Positions 33,373 through 35,208 of a DNA stretch of 35,208 nucleotides are shown here, in pieces. The notes below the pieces were generated by a model that worked only from the letters and a program-made list of their open reading frames with translations, had not been told where the DNA came from and made no database searches. The position numbers and the translations under genes are program-made. The stretch is taken from contig CAUVKI010000018.1 of the NCBI GenBank assembly GCA_963552605.1, positions 1 through 35,208 of the forward strand. Direction: 5' to 3'. Positions within the stretch are counted from its first letter, which is position 1. The number at the start of each line of letters is the position of its first letter. This DNA is from CAUVKI01 sp963552605 (lineage in GTDB: Bacteria > Bacillota > Clostridia > Tissierellales > Peptoniphilaceae).

Positions 33373-33393
33373 ATAATTTTTGCGGTGTATAAT
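33366..33393 (+). promoter_or_regulatory. Consensus promoter of pyrG
   Basis: TTGACA (33366-33371), 16 bases, and TATAAT (33388-33393), both perfect. Transcription should begin at about 33400, at the GG that opens the leader hairpin. Confidence 0.85.
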
Positions 33394-33399
33394 TTTTTC

Positions 33400-33428
33400 G
33401 GCGTACTTATGTGCGCCTATGTTTTTTT
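33400..33428 (+). promoter_or_regulatory. Hairpin and U-run in the pyrG leader (candidate attenuator)
   Basis: GGCGTAC (33400-33406) pairs with GTGCGCC (33411-33417), one G-U pair, around TTAT. After TATG comes a run of eight T, and the pyrG Shine-Dalgarno is 15 bases further on. The hairpin begins at the expected transcription start. Bacillus pyrG also has a leader terminator controlled by CTP, so a regulatory role fits, but the mechanism may differ. Confidence 0.6.
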
Positions 33429-33452
33429 TAAGAGTTTTTTAAAGGAGGGCAT

Positions 33453-35057
33453 ATGACCAAGTATGTTTTTGTGACGGGCGGAGTAGTGTCCGGTTTAGGA
33501 AAGGGAATTACCGCCGCATCACTCGGAAGACTTTTGAAGGCGCGCGGAGTTTCCGTTATGGCGCAAAAATTGGATCCTTATATAAATGTTGACCCGGGAA
33601 CTATGAGTCCTTATCAGCACGGGGAAGTGTTCGTGACAAAAGACGGTGCTGAAACGGATTTGGACTTGGGACACTATGAAAGGTTTATAGACGTTGAGCT
33701 TAATAAATATTCCAATCTCACAACGGGCAAGGTCTATTGGAATGTTTTAAACAAAGAGCGTCTGGGAAAATATTTGGGAGAAACCGTTCAGGTCATTCCT
33801 CACATCACAAACGAAATAAAAAGCTTTATATACGGAGTGGCGGAGAAGGAAAAACCCGATGTGGTGATAACTGAAATCGGAGGTACGGCGGGAGATATAG
33901 AAAGCCAACCCTTTTTGGAAGCAATTCGTCAGGTGGCTCTTGATGTGGGGAGAGAAAACAGCTTATTTATCCATGTAACATTGGTGCCGTATCTGGAAAG
34001 CTCAAACGAATTAAAATCCAAACCCACTCAACACTCCGTCAAAGAACTCCGTTCAATGGGAATTACTCCCGATATCATAGTGCTAAGAGCCGATGTGCCG
34101 ATTGATGACGAGTCCACATTTCAAAAGGTTGCACTCTTTTGCAATGTAACGAGAGATTGCGTTATAGAAAATAGGACTATAAACTCAATATACGAAGCTC
34201 CTCTTATGCTTGAGGAGCAGAATTTTTCGGATATAGTGGCAAGAAAGCTTAACCTTGAATTGCCCAAGGCGGATCTTTCGGAATGGAAAGAATTGGTTGA
34301 AAAAATTCATAATCTTAATGAAGTCAAAACAATCGCCATCTGCGGAAAATATGTAAAACTTCACGACGCTTATCTCTCAGTGCTTGAGGCTTGCCGCCAC
34401 GCGGGGTTTGCATTCGGTTTGGATATAAAATTCAAGTGGGTTGATTCGGAACTTGTAGACGATAAAAATGCAAAAGAAAGCTTTGAGGGAGCGGACGCCA
34501 TAATTCTTCCGGGAGGGTTCGGAAAGCGAGGTATCGAGGGTATGGTTTCCTCTGTGAAGTATGCAAGAGAAAACAATATCCCTTTTTTGGGAATATGCTT
34601 GGGTATGCAGGTGGTAAGCATAGAATTTGCAAGAAATGTGTGCAAAATGGAAAGGGCTAATTCCTTTGAATTTGATGAAACCACTCCCTATCCCGTGATT
34701 TATATGGAGAGTGAATCGAGTGAAATTGAAAAGGGCGGCAAGATGAGATTGGGAGATTTTCCCTGCAAGATTAAACCTGAAACCAAGATGTCGATGTGCT
34801 ATGGCAAATCGGAAATAAGTGAGCGCCACCGACATCGCTACGAGTTCAATAACAAATATCGCAAAAATATGGAAGAGAGCGGATTGGTGATAAGCGGCAC
34901 ATCTGATGACGAAAAAATTGTGGAGGCGATAGAAATTCCCAAGAACGAATTTTTTGTTGCGGTGCAGTTTCACCCCGAATTCAAAAGCCGTCCCAATCGT
35001 CCGCACCCTTTGTTTACGGGACTTATTGAGGCGACTTTGAATATGCCTGTTCGATAA
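33453..35057 (+). CDS. pyrG: CTP synthase
   Basis: The 534-residue, full-length enzyme has the N-terminal synthetase domain starting FVTGGVVSGLGKGITAASLG with the P-loop-like GLGKG, then KLDPYINVDPGTMSPYQHGE and EIGGTAGDIESQPFLEA. The C-terminal class I glutaminase domain has the nucleophile Cys in PFLGICLGMQ and the catalytic His-Glu in VAVQFHPEFKSRP. It makes CTP from UTP, ATP and glutamine in the cytosol. AAAGGAGGG precedes the ATG. It is monocistronic, with a consensus promoter and a hairpin-containing leader; no clear terminator is visible after the stop. Confidence 0.97.
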   Translation: MTKYVFVTGGVVSGLGKGITAASLGRLLKARGVSVMAQKLDPYINVDPGTMSPYQHGEVFVTKDGAETDLDLGHYERFIDVELNKYSNLTTGKVYWNVLNKERLGKYLGETVQVIPHITNEIKSFIYGVAEKEKPDVVITEIGGTAGDIESQPFLEAIRQVALDVGRENSLFIHVTLVPYLESSNELKSKPTQHSVKELRSMGITPDIIVLRADVPIDDESTFQKVALFCNVTRDCVIENRTINSIYEAPLMLEEQNFSDIVARKLNLELPKADLSEWKELVEKIHNLNEVKTIAICGKYVKLHDAYLSVLEACRHAGFAFGLDIKFKWVDSELVDDKNAKESFEGADAIILPGGFGKRGIEGMVSSVKYARENNIPFLGICLGMQVVSIEFARNVCKMERANSFEFDETTPYPVIYMESESSEIEKGGKMRLGDFPCKIKPETKMSMCYGKSEISERHRHRYEFNNKYRKNMEESGLVISGTSDDEKIVEAIEIPKNEFFVAVQFHPEFKSRPNRPHPLFTGLIEATLNMPVR

Positions 35058-35059
35058 TC

Positions 35060-35088
35060 TTTTTAAAACAGTATCAATCGGTTATAAT
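35060..35088 (+). promoter_or_regulatory. Weak candidate promoter for the second Rpn-type gene
   Basis: A perfect TATAAT lies at 35083-35088, 40 bases before the start codon; the -35 position (35060-35065) is only T-rich. Confidence 0.4.
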
Positions 35089-35127
35089 ATATTTGTTGAT
35101 GAAATTAAAAAAACTAAGGAGGAAAAA

Positions 35128-35208
35128 ATGTCCGATTCAAACGAGGAAAAAATATCCGATTCAAACAAAGAAAAAGTATCACCCAAGGTCGATCTCGTAT
35201 TCAAAAAT
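35128..35208 (+). CDS. Rpn-family PD-(D/E)XK nuclease/putative transposase, 5' end only
   Basis: ATG 35128 follows AAGGAGG. Only 27 residues are inside the window: a hydrophilic N-terminus with the tandem unit SDSN(E/K)EK(I/V) twice, then VSPKVDLVFKN, the typical opening of Rpn/PD-(D/E)XK transposase-like proteins (usually P-x-x-D-x-x-F-K-x-(I/L)-F-G). The catalytic residues lie beyond the end. It belongs to the same family as the fragment at 1-530; whether they are near-identical copies cannot be judged because opposite ends are seen. Confidence 0.65.
   Translation, partial: MSDSNEEKISDSNKEKVSPKVDLVFKN
35131..35178 (+). repeat. 24-bp tandem duplication at the start of the second Rpn gene
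   Basis: Two 24-base units (35131-35154 and 35155-35178), both beginning TCCGATTCAAAC, encode SDSNEEKI and SDSNKEKV. The duplication keeps the frame and extends the N-terminal tail. Confidence 0.85.

Noticed and set aside
34377..35006. Minus-strand ORF of 209 codons inside pyrG
   Set aside because: It is a shadow of the highly conserved CTP synthase frame and has no Shine-Dalgarno or recognisable family.

Overview
The window looks like chromosomal DNA of a flagellated, low-GC Gram-positive anaerobe of the Clostridia (Bacillota). The evidence is the MreB/Mbl gene leading into flagellar rod genes, RNase Y, the six-cysteine SCIFF ranthipeptide with its radical-SAM maturase, strong AGGAGG ribosome binding sites, TTGACA/TATAAT promoters and many hairpin-plus-T terminators. 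I cannot name a genus from the sequence alone.

Layout. 1-530 is the 3' part of an Rpn-type PD-(D/E)XK nuclease/transposase gene; a second Rpn-type gene begins at 35128 and runs off the end. 531-3167 holds a sparse spacer, a secreted C39-like cysteine peptidase and a lipoprotein ending in a strong terminator. Immediately after that terminator, at 3170 to about 3435, lies a short ORF-less group II intron of the bacterial class C type. 3442-6899 (minus) is an mreB/mbl - flgF-like - flgG-like - flgJ-N operon, the same order as mbl-flhO-flhP of Bacillus. 7242-8360 is a secreted leucine-rich-repeat (BspA-type) protein.

8532-20225 (plus) is a housekeeping run: rny, then a tightly packed string of a PHP phosphoesterase, miaB, mutS, mutL, miaA, a YnbB-like PLP enzyme and a two-gene threonine/serine exporter-like pair. 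Almost every junction in the string overlaps or is 1 nt. murC follows. The minus strand from 24160 to 21793 carries a methyltransferase, the SCIFF peptide and its maturase; the peptide gene has its own promoter-like sequence and a terminator-like hairpin separates it from the maturase. A membrane GGDEF protein follows on plus, then a formate/nitrite-family channel with an overlapping redoxin gene on minus, then a two-gene ABC transporter whose permease carries a coiled coil of about 550 residues. A stalk-domain lipoprotein (minus) and pyrG (plus) are divergent, with promoters that share almost the same -35 box; the pyrG leader contains a hairpin and U-run that looks like an attenuator.

The most unusual items are the miniature class C group II intron behind a terminator, the expression architecture of the SCIFF locus, the shared -35 box plus leader hairpin at pyrG, and the coiled-coil ABC permease. 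I saw no rRNA, tRNA, CRISPR array or prophage. All calls come from reading the sequence and recalled family knowledge; no database search was run.
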